Shown here piece by piece: positions 8,168-15,789 of a DNA stretch of 64,000 nucleotides; the stretch's first letter is position 1, and every line of letters starts with the position of its first letter. Source of the DNA: Betaproteobacteria bacterium. GTDB lineage: Bacteria; Pseudomonadota; Gammaproteobacteria; Burkholderiales; Burkholderiaceae_C. The DNA lies in NCBI GenBank assembly GCA_947453725.1, contig CANGHH010000001.1:372001-436000 (forward strand), written 5' to 3'. The notes under the pieces are model-generated. The model was not told the origin of the DNA and ran no database searches. It was given only the letters and a program-made list of their open reading frames with translations. The translations under genes and the position numbers were made by a program.

Positions 8168-8848
8168 ATGAAAACGATCCTTGTCGCCGCTGCAATCGCC
8201 AGCACTTTCGGCCTGCTGTCGATCAGCAGCGCGGCCCGTGCACAGGTGGCCGGTGCCACGACCACGGTCGGCGCGACGGTCGTCGAGACCACGCACATCG
8301 CCTTGGGCTGGAGCGTGAAGAAGAGCATCCTCGGCAAGACCGTGACCAATGAAAGCGGCGCCAAGGTCGGCAAGGTCGAAGACCTGATCGTGTCGCCCGA
8401 CAAGAACGTCAGCTACCTCATCATCGGCGCAGGCGGCTTCGTCGGCATCGGCCGGCATGACGTGGCGGTGCCGGTGTCTCAGGTTCAGAACCTGAATGGT
8501 CAGCTGGTGATGGCTGGCGCCACCAGGGCCAGCGTCACGGCCATGCCGCGCTTCGAGTACACCGACGACAAGGCCGACCGCGCCGCCTTCCTGCTACAGG
8601 CCGGCCGGGAAATCAGCCAGGGCAAGACCGATCTGGATGCGCTGGACCGCCGGGCTGCTGCGGCCGGCGCCGAAGCGAAGGCCGCACTGGCCGTGCAGAT
8701 GAGCGGCCTGAAGGCGGACCTGAGTGCCGCTGAAGCCCAGTTGTCCGGGATGAAGCGCGCAGCGGCCAGCCGTTGGAAGGAGTTCGAAGCCGGCGTGCGG
8801 GCCGCCAACGCGCGCCTGCGGCAGGCCATCGACAAGGCCCTCGCCTGA
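8168..8848 (+). CDS. Exported PRC-barrel protein with C-terminal coiled coil
   Basis: This 226-residue protein has a signal peptide (AIASTFGLLSISSAARAQ). A PRC-barrel domain covers about 45-105 (ILGKTVTNESGAKVGKVEDL, SYLIIGAGGFVGIGRHDVAVP). The C-terminus is Ala/Lys/Glu-rich and likely helical or coiled (ALDRRAAAAGAEAKAALAV, AEAQLSGMKRAAASRWKEF). It is likely periplasmic. It ends the rightward Dps-PRC-PRC run and is followed by a strong hairpin. The ligand or partner is unknown. Confidence 0.82.
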   Translation: MKTILVAAAIASTFGLLSISSAARAQVAGATTTVGATVVETTHIALGWSVKKSILGKTVTNESGAKVGKVEDLIVSPDKNVSYLIIGAGGFVGIGRHDVAVPVSQVQNLNGQLVMAGATRASVTAMPRFEYTDDKADRAAFLLQAGREISQGKTDLDALDRRAAAAGAEAKAALAVQMSGLKADLSAAEAQLSGMKRAAASRWKEFEAGVRAANARLRQAIDKALA

Positions 8849-8859
8849 GCAGTGAGGCC

Positions 8860-8886
8860 CCAGGCCACCGCGTCGCGGTGGCCTGG
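8860..8886. terminator. Hairpin terminator between convergent genes
   Basis: A 12-bp perfect stem (CCAGGCCACCGC / GCGGTGGCCTGG) with a 3-base loop lies after the plus-strand PRC gene. A run of six T follows at about 8898, within the 3' end of the facing 84-aa gene. It probably serves the plus-strand operon and perhaps both. Confidence 0.7.
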
Positions 8887-8894
8887 CAGCTTGC

Positions 8895-9149
8895 CTATTT
8901 TTTGCTCTTGCGCGGCGGCAGGTCGACCCACACCGACCGCTCTTCGTCCCATTCGTGGGTGCGCATGAACTCCTTGGTGTCCATCTTGACTTGCGAACGC
9001 CCGGCCGGCGAACCGGTCTCGGTGTTCAACGGCACGCCAGCCGGTTGCGTGGCTTTCTGTGCGTAGACCGATGGCGCCATGGTGGCCGCCAGCGTGGCGG
9101 CGAGCGTCAGGGCGGCCAGGCTGGCTGCGGCGTTGAATCTCAGTTGCAT
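8895..9149 (-). CDS. Small exported hypothetical protein (84 aa)
   Basis: The protein has a signal peptide (LTLAATLAATMAPSVYAQ) and then about 55 mature residues, including SRQVKMDTKEF-type and WDEERSVWVDLPPRKSKK stretches. The pattern DTKEFMRTHEWDE with a WVDLP end recurs in small exported Burkholderiales proteins, but I know no function for it. The ATG at 9149 is chosen because the signal peptide begins there and GAGGAAAACGC precedes it. It lies on the left side of the operator pair at 9263-9340. Confidence 0.7.
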   Translation of the reverse strand: MQLRFNAAASLAALTLAATLAATMAPSVYAQKATQPAGVPLNTETGSPAGRSQVKMDTKEFMRTHEWDEERSVWVDLPPRKSKK

Positions 9150-9262
9150 CGCGTTTTCCTCGTGCTTGTGGGTCCGGAAAGTCCGGCGGGCGGCGTCCCC
9201 GCACGCGACTGCCTGCGGATGTCGGCCAACCTGCATCGACCTTGGGTCGGGCGCGGCAGGAG

Positions 9263-9340
9263 GTCTGTGCGGCGGCGTACGGCGCCCAGCCGGACTGGTC
9301 CTGTGGTGCGTCTGGTGAACTTGTGCGGCGGCGCACAGAC
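9263..9340. promoter_or_regulatory. Divergent pair of Crp-type operators, one a perfect TGTGCG palindrome
   Basis: On plus, GTCTGTGCGGCGGCGTACG lies at 9263-9281. On minus, GTCTGTGCGCCGCCGCACA lies at 9322-9340, whose core TGTGCG-GCGG-CGCACA is a perfect inverted repeat. They lie between the leftward 84-aa gene and the rightward 260-aa secreted protein gene. Site starts are 59 bases apart, the same as for the pair at 2178-2255. Confidence 0.65.
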
Positions 9341-9402
9341 ACCGCGCGGCCTACCGAACACCCTGCAGATCCGAACCATCAACCGATGACCAGAGGCTCG
9401 CC

Positions 9403-10185
9403 ATGCGACTGCGCTTCCCCCTGCCGCTGCCCTTGATCCTGTCCGGCCTGCTGCTAGTGGCGCTGCCCGCCAGCGCGCAGATCAGCCTGGGTCTGAACCT
9501 GCCGGGTTTGCAGATCGGTATCAACGTGCCGGTCTACCCGCGTCTGATCCGTGTGCCGGGCTATCCCGTTTACTACGACCCGCAGGCCGACAGCAACTAC
9601 TTCTTCTACGACGGCCTGTACTGGGTTTTTCGTGACGACACCTGGTACCAGAGCAGTTGGTACAACGGCCCGTGGCAATCCGTGCACCCGGACAGCGTGC
9701 CACTCTTCGTGCTGCGCGTGCCGGTGCGCTACTACCGCCAGCCGCCGCCCTTCTTCCGCGGCTGGCGCGCCGATGCCGCACCGCGCTGGGGCGAGCATTT
9801 CGGGCCAGGCTGGCAGCAGGGTCACGGCAACTGGGAGCGCTGGGACCGCAGCCGCACACCGGCTGCCGCGCCCCTGCCGACCTACCAGCGCAACTTCCGC
9901 GGCGAGCAGTACCCGCAGGCCCCCGACCACCAGCAGGCCCTGCGCGACCAGCATTACCGCTACCCGGGTCGCGACAACGCGACGCCGCCGCAGTCCGCCC
10001 AGCCGCCGGCTGGGCAAGCCCGGCCGCAGCCGCCCGCTCACCCGGCGGTGCCGGAGCACCGGCCGCCGGTCGCTGGGCCGTCAAACAACCAGGGTCAGGG
10101 TCGCGGACAGGAACGTGGACCCGATCGCGCCGGCCCGCCCGGCCGCGGCGACAAACCCGAGAAGGAACAGCGGGAACCCCGCTGA
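9403..10185 (+). CDS. Secreted aromatic- and proline-rich hypothetical protein
   Basis: This 260-residue protein has a signal peptide (LILSGLLLVALPASAQ). A mature region at about 30-125 is rich in Tyr, Trp and Pro (YPVYYDPQADSNYFFYDGL, YWVFRDDTWYQSSWYNGPW). The long disordered tail is rich in Pro, Gln, Arg and Gly. The YDGLYW...W.SSWYNGPW pattern recurs in exported proteobacterial proteins of unknown role. It lies downstream of the operator pair at 9263-9340, like the other envelope genes here. Confidence 0.72.
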   Translation: MRLRFPLPLPLILSGLLLVALPASAQISLGLNLPGLQIGINVPVYPRLIRVPGYPVYYDPQADSNYFFYDGLYWVFRDDTWYQSSWYNGPWQSVHPDSVPLFVLRVPVRYYRQPPPFFRGWRADAAPRWGEHFGPGWQQGHGNWERWDRSRTPAAAPLPTYQRNFRGEQYPQAPDHQQALRDQHYRYPGRDNATPPQSAQPPAGQARPQPPAHPAVPEHRPPVAGPSNNQGQGRGQERGPDRAGPPGRGDKPEKEQREPR

Positions 10186-10276
10186 CGGCCTGCTGGTTGG
10201 CATCGAGCCTGAGGCGGCGCGCAGCGCTGCCCAGGCGCCCAGGGACCATGGCCCGACCCTGGACAGGACGTGCCGC

Positions 10277-10298
10277 CTCTGTTCGTTGACGTACAGAC
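10277..10298. promoter_or_regulatory. Palindromic Crp-type operator before the hybrid kinase gene
   Basis: TCTGTTCG-TTGA-CGTACAGA at 10278-10297 is close to a perfect inverted repeat. It matches the recurrent motif on both strands (minus reading GTCTGTACGTCAACGAACA). It lies 43 bases before the kinase ATG at 10341. This is the one region of the six with a single site, and no divergent gene lies to its left. I saw nothing else in the 155-base gap. Confidence 0.55.
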
Positions 10299-10340
10299 TG
10301 GCGCTGCCGCCACCCCGACCATCGCGTCTCGCGGCGCCTG

Positions 10341-12131
10341 ATGCCGTCCACCCTGCGACCCCTCACCCGGTCAACTTCTGCCCCCTGCATGCCCGAACCC
10401 GGCTCTATCCGTCCCCAGTGGATGCAAACCCATCCGGGCCGCCGCACGAAAGCGTGCCGCCAGAGCGAATTGCTGAAGACCGGGGCCTTGCAGATGGCCA
10501 TCCTGAACAGCGCCAACTTTTCCAGCATCGCCACCGACGAGCAGGGCGTGATCCAGATCTTCAACGTCGGCGCCCAGCGCATGCTGGGCTACGACCCTGA
10601 AGACGTGCTGCATCGCATCACGCCGGCCGAGTTCTCGGACCCGCGGGAAATCATCGATCGCGCGCGCACGCTCAGTGTCGAATTCGACACGCCCATCGCG
10701 CCGGGCTTTGAAGCCCTGGTGTTCAAGGCCTCGCGCGGCATCGAAGACGTCTACGAGCTGAGCTGTCAGCGGCGCGACGGCACGTGGCTACCGGTCCTGT
10801 TTTCGGTGACGGCTTTGCTTGACGGGCAGGAAAGGATCATCGGCTACCTGCTGATCGGCACCGACAACACCGCGCGCCGGCAAGTCGAGGCAGAAAAGCA
10901 ACGCCTGGCCATGGTTCTGCAATGCGCCCATTGCGACCTGCAAGGTGCCAAGGCCGAGGCCGACCGTGCCAACCTGGCGAAGTCGGATTTTCTGTCGAAC
11001 ATGAGCCATGAGTTGCGGTCGCCGCTGAACGCCATCCTGGGTTTCGCGCAACTGTTGAACAGTGGCACGGAGTCGCCGCCCCCCGGTCAGCAGGACTGCG
11101 TCGACCAGATCATGCGGGCCGGCTGGTACCTGCTGGATCTGATCAACGAGATCCTGGATCTGGCGCTGGTCGAATCGGGCAAGCTGTCGCTATCCACCGA
11201 GCCGATCGCCCTGGCCGAGGTGCTCGCCGATTGCCAGGCGATGATCGAGCCGCAGGCCGACAAGCAAGGCATCCACCTGACCTTCCCCATTCCGCAGCAG
11301 CCGCTGTATGTGATGGCCGACCGGACGCGGGCCAAGCAGATCTTCATCAACCTGCTGTCCAACGCCATCAAGTACAACCGTCCCGGTGGATCGGTCGAGG
11401 TCAGGTGCCGCCTGCACACCGCCAACCGGGTGCGTGTTTCGGTGCGCGACACCGGGCTGGGCCTCGATGCAGGCAAGCTGGCGCACTTGTTCCAGCCCTT
11501 CAACCGCCTGGGGCAGGAGGGCAGCGCCGAAGAAGGCACCGGCATCGGCCTGGTCGTCAGCAAACGCCTGGTGGAATTGATGGACGGGGCCATCGGCGCG
11601 CAAAGCACGGTCGGTGTGGGCAGCAAGTTCTGGGTCGACCTGCCGGTCTGCCCGAACCCCGAAGCCGCGGTGGGGGTCGCCCTGCCGGTCGTCACCATCC
11701 CGGCGGAGCGGGCCAGCGACACCCCGCAGTCCACCGTGCTGTGTGTGGAGGACAACCCGACCAACCTGCTGCTGATCGAGCGCTGGCTGGCTCGGCGCCC
11801 GGACATCCGGATGATCAGCGCCTGCGACGGGCTCGGCGGCGTGGCGCTGGCGCGCAGCGCGCTGCCCGACCTGGTGCTGATGGACATCAACCTGCCTGGC
11901 ATCAGCGGACTCGCGGCACTGCGGATGCTGCGCGGCGACGCCCGCACCGCGCACATCCCAGTGCTGGCGCTGAGCGCCAATGCCATGCCCTACGACATCG
12001 AAAAGGGCCTGGCTGCAGGCTTTTTCCGCTACCTGACCAAGCCGATCCGGCTGGATGAATTCATGCACGCGCTGGACGCAGCGCTGGACCGCAGCAGCAA
12101 GTCCTTGCTGCTTGCTGAAGGGGCACTCTGA
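10341..12131 (+). CDS. Hybrid sensor histidine kinase (PAS-HisKA-HATPase-REC)
   Basis: This 596-residue protein has no membrane segment, so it is probably cytosolic. A PAS domain covers about 50-175 (NFSSIATDEQGVIQIFNVG). The HisKA domain has the phosphoacceptor His223 in FLSNMSHELRSPLN. ATP-binding motifs follow: NLLSNAIKYN (338-347), DTGLGLD and EGTGIGLVVSKRL. The C-terminal receiver (about 466-590) has its phospho-Asp at 515 in LMDINLPG and Lys in LTKPIR. The start is uncertain: the family similarity begins near residue 43 (ELLKTGALQ), so a start downstream of 10341 is possible. Its stop overlaps the next gene's ATG (TGATG), so the two products probably work together. Confidence 0.9.
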   Translation: MPSTLRPLTRSTSAPCMPEPGSIRPQWMQTHPGRRTKACRQSELLKTGALQMAILNSANFSSIATDEQGVIQIFNVGAQRMLGYDPEDVLHRITPAEFSDPREIIDRARTLSVEFDTPIAPGFEALVFKASRGIEDVYELSCQRRDGTWLPVLFSVTALLDGQERIIGYLLIGTDNTARRQVEAEKQRLAMVLQCAHCDLQGAKAEADRANLAKSDFLSNMSHELRSPLNAILGFAQLLNSGTESPPPGQQDCVDQIMRAGWYLLDLINEILDLALVESGKLSLSTEPIALAEVLADCQAMIEPQADKQGIHLTFPIPQQPLYVMADRTRAKQIFINLLSNAIKYNRPGGSVEVRCRLHTANRVRVSVRDTGLGLDAGKLAHLFQPFNRLGQEGSAEEGTGIGLVVSKRLVELMDGAIGAQSTVGVGSKFWVDLPVCPNPEAAVGVALPVVTIPAERASDTPQSTVLCVEDNPTNLLLIERWLARRPDIRMISACDGLGGVALARSALPDLVLMDINLPGISGLAALRMLRGDARTAHIPVLALSANAMPYDIEKGLAAGFFRYLTKPIRLDEFMHALDAALDRSSKSLLLAEGAL

Positions 12132-12973
12132 TGGCCATTACCGAAGACATCCTCGACGCCAAGATCCTGATCGTCGACGACCAGCCGGCCAATGTGCAGT
12201 TGCTGACCCGCCTGCTGGCCGAAGCCGGCTACACCAGCGTCAGCTCGACCATGAACCCTGCCGAGGTCGTTGAGCTGCATGCCCGCGATGACCACGATCT
12301 CATCCTGCTCGACCTGCAGATGCCCGGCAAGGACGGCTTCGAGGTCATGCAGGACCTGCATGACCTGAAGGCCGACGGCGTGGCTGCCGGCTACCTGCCG
12401 GTCGTCGTGCTGACGGCGCAGCCCGGCCACAAGCTGCGCGCCTTGCAGTCCGGTGCCAAGGATTTCATCAGCAAGCCCTTTGATTTGCTGGAGGTGAAGA
12501 CGCGCATCCACAACATGCTGGAAGTGCGTCTGCTCTACCGGCGGCTGGCGGCCCACGCTGCCGAGTTGGAAGCCGCGGTGCTGCAACGCACCGCCGAGTT
12601 GCGCGAGAGCGAAGCCCGCTACCGCAGCCTGACCGAGCTGGCGTCGGACTGGTACTGGGAGCAGGACAGCGAAGGCGCCTTCGTGCGCACCTCGGGGCCG
12701 GTTTTCGAGATGCTGGGCATCCACGAGCCGCTGCCCTCCGCTGCCGAGGTCTCGGACGCGGCGGCCGTGGCGCAGGGCTGGGACCTGGCCGAGCGGCGCG
12801 ACTTGCAGGCCAGGATCGCCGCTCACCAGCCCTTCCTGGACTACGCCTTCCACCGCTGCCTGCCCGACGGCACGCGCCGGCAGTTCCGCGTCAGCGGCCA
12901 GCCCATGTTCGATACCGCTTGCCGTTTCATGGGCTACCGCGGCGTCGGCGTGGACGTGACGGCCGGCCACTAG
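12131..12973 (+). CDS. Response regulator with C-terminal PAS domain
   Basis: This 280-residue protein has an N-terminal receiver domain at about 10-130, with DD at 16-17, phospho-Asp61 (LLDLQMPGKDGF) and Lys in ISKPFD. A short coiled linker covers about 140-165 (LEAAVLQRTAELRESEARY) and leads to a PAS domain. There is no kinase core, GGDEF or DNA-binding domain, so the output is probably protein-protein signalling. Its ATG overlaps the stop of the hybrid kinase. A Crp-like regulator gene begins 10 bases after its stop, suggesting a three-gene signalling operon. Confidence 0.88.
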   Translation: MAITEDILDAKILIVDDQPANVQLLTRLLAEAGYTSVSSTMNPAEVVELHARDDHDLILLDLQMPGKDGFEVMQDLHDLKADGVAAGYLPVVVLTAQPGHKLRALQSGAKDFISKPFDLLEVKTRIHNMLEVRLLYRRLAAHAAELEAAVLQRTAELRESEARYRSLTELASDWYWEQDSEGAFVRTSGPVFEMLGIHEPLPSAAEVSDAAAVAQGWDLAERRDLQARIAAHQPFLDYAFHRCLPDGTRRQFRVSGQPMFDTACRFMGYRGVGVDVTAGH

Positions 12974-12982
12974 GACACTGTC

Positions 12983-13720
12983 GTGTTGGCGCCCACCCTG
13001 TCCGACAGCCCCCGGCAAAACGAGTTGCTGGCCAGCCTGAGCGGGTCCGACTTCGACCGCGTGGCTGCGGCGCTCGAGCCTGTGCCGATGCGCCTGGGCG
13101 AGATGCTCTATGAACCAGGCTTCCAGTTGCGCCACGCCTACTTCCCGGGCACGGCGGTGGTGGCGCTGCACTACGTCACCGAAAGCGGGGCCTCGGCGCA
13201 GACCATCGGCGTGGGCCGCGAAGGGGTGGTCGGCATGCCACTGTTCATGGGCGGCGGTACCACCAGCAGTTCGGCCGTGGTGCATACCGCCGGCCACGGG
13301 TGGCGGCTCGACCGCCACCGCTTGCTGCAGGAATTCGACCGCGGCGACACGCTGCAGGCCGTGCTGCTGCGCTACACGCAGGCGATGATGACGCAGATCA
13401 TCCAGACGGCGGCCTGCTACCGCCACCACAGCGTGGAACAGCAAGTCAGCAGCTGGCTGATGGCCACGCAGGACCGCCTGAGCGGCGGTGAACTGGTGAT
13501 GACCCAGGAACTGCTGGGCAGCTTGCTGGGCGTGCGACGCGAAAGCATCACCCAGGCGGCCTGCTGGCTGCAGACGCAGGGCTACATCCGCTACCGGCGC
13601 GGCCACATCACGGTCACCGATGCCGACGGATTGCGGGCCAGTGCCTGCGAGTGCTACGGTGTGGTCAAGGCCGCATTGCAGCGTCTGGCCCCCCGCGACG
13701 GGCGCCGCGGCGGAAGCTAG
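12983..13720 (+). CDS. Crp/Fnr-family transcriptional regulator (paralog 2)
   Basis: This 245-residue protein starts at a GTG. The sensor barrel has YFPGTAVVALHYVTESG and VGREGVVGMPLFMGGG. The C-terminal winged helix has VEQQVSSWLMATQDRL, VMTQELLGSLLGVRRESIT and LQTQGYIRYRRGHITVTD. The recognition helix GVRRESITQAA differs only slightly from those of the regulators at 4982 and 13796, so all three may bind related operators. The true CRP cAMP-binding residues are not apparent. It is the last gene of the kinase/response-regulator run, which suggests a functional link to that signalling pair. Confidence 0.88.
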   Translation: MLAPTLSDSPRQNELLASLSGSDFDRVAAALEPVPMRLGEMLYEPGFQLRHAYFPGTAVVALHYVTESGASAQTIGVGREGVVGMPLFMGGGTTSSSAVVHTAGHGWRLDRHRLLQEFDRGDTLQAVLLRYTQAMMTQIIQTAACYRHHSVEQQVSSWLMATQDRLSGGELVMTQELLGSLLGVRRESITQAACWLQTQGYIRYRRGHITVTDADGLRASACECYGVVKAALQRLAPRDGRRGGS

Positions 13721-13724
13721 TCCT

Positions 13725-13765
13725 TGTGGGCCAGCGCACAGAGCGGCTGGGTGCGGGGGCGTACA
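13725..13765. promoter_or_regulatory. Pair of Crp-type operators before the third Crp-like gene
   Basis: On minus, CTCTGTGCGCTGGCCCACA lies at 13725-13743. On plus, a weaker copy, CTGGGTGCGGGGGCGTACA, lies at 13747-13765. The sites are only a few bases apart. They precede the third Crp-like gene and directly follow the stop of the second, pointing to cross- or auto-regulation. Confidence 0.5.
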
Positions 13766-13795
13766 GTTGTCCCTGGCGTGCGTTGGTGCGTCCTC

Positions 13796-14587
13796 ATGCG
13801 GGCATGCCTTGACTTCCACGTCCACGGCGGACAGGATCTTGGTGCCCCTGCAGAAACCGGAGCACACCTGACTGCCGACCCCGACCCCAAGGCCAACCAC
13901 CTGCTGGCCGCACTGCCGGCTGCCGAATGGGCGCGCTGGGCCCCCCAACTCGAAGCCGTGGAACTGCCGCTGGGCCGCGTGTTGCACGAATCGGGCGTGG
14001 TGATGACCCACGTCTACTTCCCCACCACGGCGCTCGTTTCGCTGCTGTATGTGCTGGAAGACGGGGCTTCGGCCGAGATTGCCGTCGTCGGCCGTGAGGG
14101 GCTGGTCGGCGTGTCGCTGTTCATGGGCGGTGAATCCACGCCCAGCCGCGCTGTGGTGCAGAGCGCGGGTTACGGCTTTCGCCTGCGGGCTGCGGCGCTG
14201 AAGGAACAGTTCAACAATTCCACACCGGTGCTGCGCCTGCTGCTGCGCTACACGCAGGCGCTGATCACGCAGATGGCCCAGACGGCGGTGTGCAACCGCC
14301 ACCACACGCTGGACCAGCAACTGTGCCGCTGGCTGCTGCTCAGCCTCGACCGCCTGCACGGCAACGAACTGGTGATGACGCAAGAGCTGATTGCCAACAT
14401 GCTGGGCGTGCGCCGTGAAGGCGTCACCGAAGCGGCGCTGAAGCTGCAGAAGGCCGGGCTGATCCGCTACGCGCGCGGCCATATCACTGCACTCGACAGG
14501 CCGGGCCTGGAGGCCCGCAGCTGCGAGTGCTATGCCGTCGTGAAGAAGGAATACGACCGGCTGCTGCCGGCCAAGCCAGCGGCTTAG
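13796..14587 (+). CDS. Crp/Fnr-family transcriptional regulator (paralog 3)
   Basis: The sensor barrel (THVYFPTTALVSLLYVLEDG, VVGREGLVGVSLFMGGES) and winged helix (LDQQLCRWLLLSLDRL, VMTQELIANMLGVRREGVT, LQKAGLIRYARGHITALD) are clear. It is close to paralog 2, so the two look like a tandem duplication. The frame is open from 13724, but that region holds operators. The ATG at 13796 is preferred, and family similarity starts only near DPDPKANHLLAALP, so a later start cannot be excluded. The GVRREGVTEAA recognition helix matches its paralogs. Confidence 0.85.
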   Translation: MRACLDFHVHGGQDLGAPAETGAHLTADPDPKANHLLAALPAAEWARWAPQLEAVELPLGRVLHESGVVMTHVYFPTTALVSLLYVLEDGASAEIAVVGREGLVGVSLFMGGESTPSRAVVQSAGYGFRLRAAALKEQFNNSTPVLRLLLRYTQALITQMAQTAVCNRHHTLDQQLCRWLLLSLDRLHGNELVMTQELIANMLGVRREGVTEAALKLQKAGLIRYARGHITALDRPGLEARSCECYAVVKKEYDRLLPAKPAA

Positions 14588-14655
14588 CCCGCCGGAGCCC
14601 GCCCCGACTGCGCCCTGGCAGGCCTTAAAGTGCAGGCCGAAACCGGGGATACCGC

Positions 14656-15789
14656 ATGCGCACAGCCACCACCGTTCCAGTTCCCGAGGCGTCGGCCGGC
14701 CTACCGTCGCCGGACACCTCGGGTTATGTCGAGACCGTCAACCTGGCCGCCGAGGCCGCACGCAGCGGCTTCTACGAACGCGCCGGCCAGCAGCATCTGG
14801 CGCCGCTGTGGCGCGTGCTGGGCGGCCTGGTGCCGGAGGTGCCGAAACCGCGCGCCGTGCCGGCTTTGTGGCGCTATGCCGAGGTGCGGCCCTTCGTGAT
14901 GGAGTCGTGCACACAGATCAGCACCGAAGAGGCCGAGCGCCGCGTGATGGTCTTTGAAAACCCCGGTCTGCCGGGGCAGAGCCGCATCACGCAAAGTCTG
15001 TTCGCGGGCCTGCAGATCATCCTGCCCGGCGAGATCGCGCCGGCCCACCGCCACACCGCGTCTGCGCTGCGCTTCATCATCGAAGGCCGCGATGCCTTCA
15101 CCGCGGTCGACGGTGAAAAGACCATGATGCTGCCGGGCGACTTCGTCATCACGCCGTCGATGACCTGGCACGACCACGGCAATGTCGGCGACGGCCCGAT
15201 GGTCTGGCTGGACGGCTTGGACATGCACATCGTCAACTTCTTCAACGCCAGCTTTCGCGAGGTCTACCCCGGCGAAGTGCAGCCGGTGCACCGGCCCGAG
15301 GGCGCGGCGATGGCAGAGAGCGGCAGCAACCTGTTGCCGATCGACCAGCAGTGGGGCACGCTGACCTCACCGATCTTCAACTATCCCTATCTGCGCACCC
15401 GCGAAGCGCTGGACCAGATGTCGCGCTTTCGCGCGATCAACGCCTGGCACGGCCACAAGATGCGCTACGTCAACCCGGTCAATGGCAGCTGGGCCATGCC
15501 CACGCTGGCCACCTGCATGCAGTTGCTGCCGCAGGGCTTCCAGACCAGGCCCTACCGGTCGACCGACAGCACGGTGTTCACGGTGGTCGAGGGGCAGGGC
15601 AGCAGCCGCATCTCGACGCCGGTCGGCGAGCAGGTCTTCGAATGGGGTCCTCACGATATCTTTGTCGTGCCCAGCTGGGCGACCGTCACGCACAGCGCCA
15701 GCGCCCAGGCAGGTGACGCCGTGTTGTTCAGCTATTCCGACCGCGCCGTGCAGGACAAGCTCGACCTCTTCCGCGAGGAGCAGCTCTGA
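14656..15789 (+). CDS. Gentisate 1,2-dioxygenase (bicupin)
   Basis: This 377-residue protein matches gentisate dioxygenases in length and layout. The N-terminal cupin has the iron-site motif AHRHTASALRFIIEG and the paired WHDHGN. Conserved stretches LAPLWRVLGGLVP, PALWRYAEVRPF and VMVFENPGLPGQSR precede it. A second cupin with a weaker site is at about 280-370. The enzyme opens gentisate to maleylpyruvate with Fe(II) and O2. No maleylpyruvate isomerase or fumarylpyruvate hydrolase gene is nearby, so the in vivo substrate is inferred. Its stop overlaps the ATG of an aldo-keto reductase gene. Confidence 0.85.
   Translation: MRTATTVPVPEASAGLPSPDTSGYVETVNLAAEAARSGFYERAGQQHLAPLWRVLGGLVPEVPKPRAVPALWRYAEVRPFVMESCTQISTEEAERRVMVFENPGLPGQSRITQSLFAGLQIILPGEIAPAHRHTASALRFIIEGRDAFTAVDGEKTMMLPGDFVITPSMTWHDHGNVGDGPMVWLDGLDMHIVNFFNASFREVYPGEVQPVHRPEGAAMAESGSNLLPIDQQWGTLTSPIFNYPYLRTREALDQMSRFRAINAWHGHKMRYVNPVNGSWAMPTLATCMQLLPQGFQTRPYRSTDSTVFTVVEGQGSSRISTPVGEQVFEWGPHDIFVVPSWATVTHSASAQAGDAVLFSYSDRAVQDKLDLFREEQL

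Noticed and set aside
12029..14482. An 817-codon open frame on the minus strand
   Set aside because: It runs antisense through the kinase, REC-PAS and two Crp-like genes, which have clear domains. The predicted product (His/Gln/Ala/Gly-rich) has no recognisable domain.
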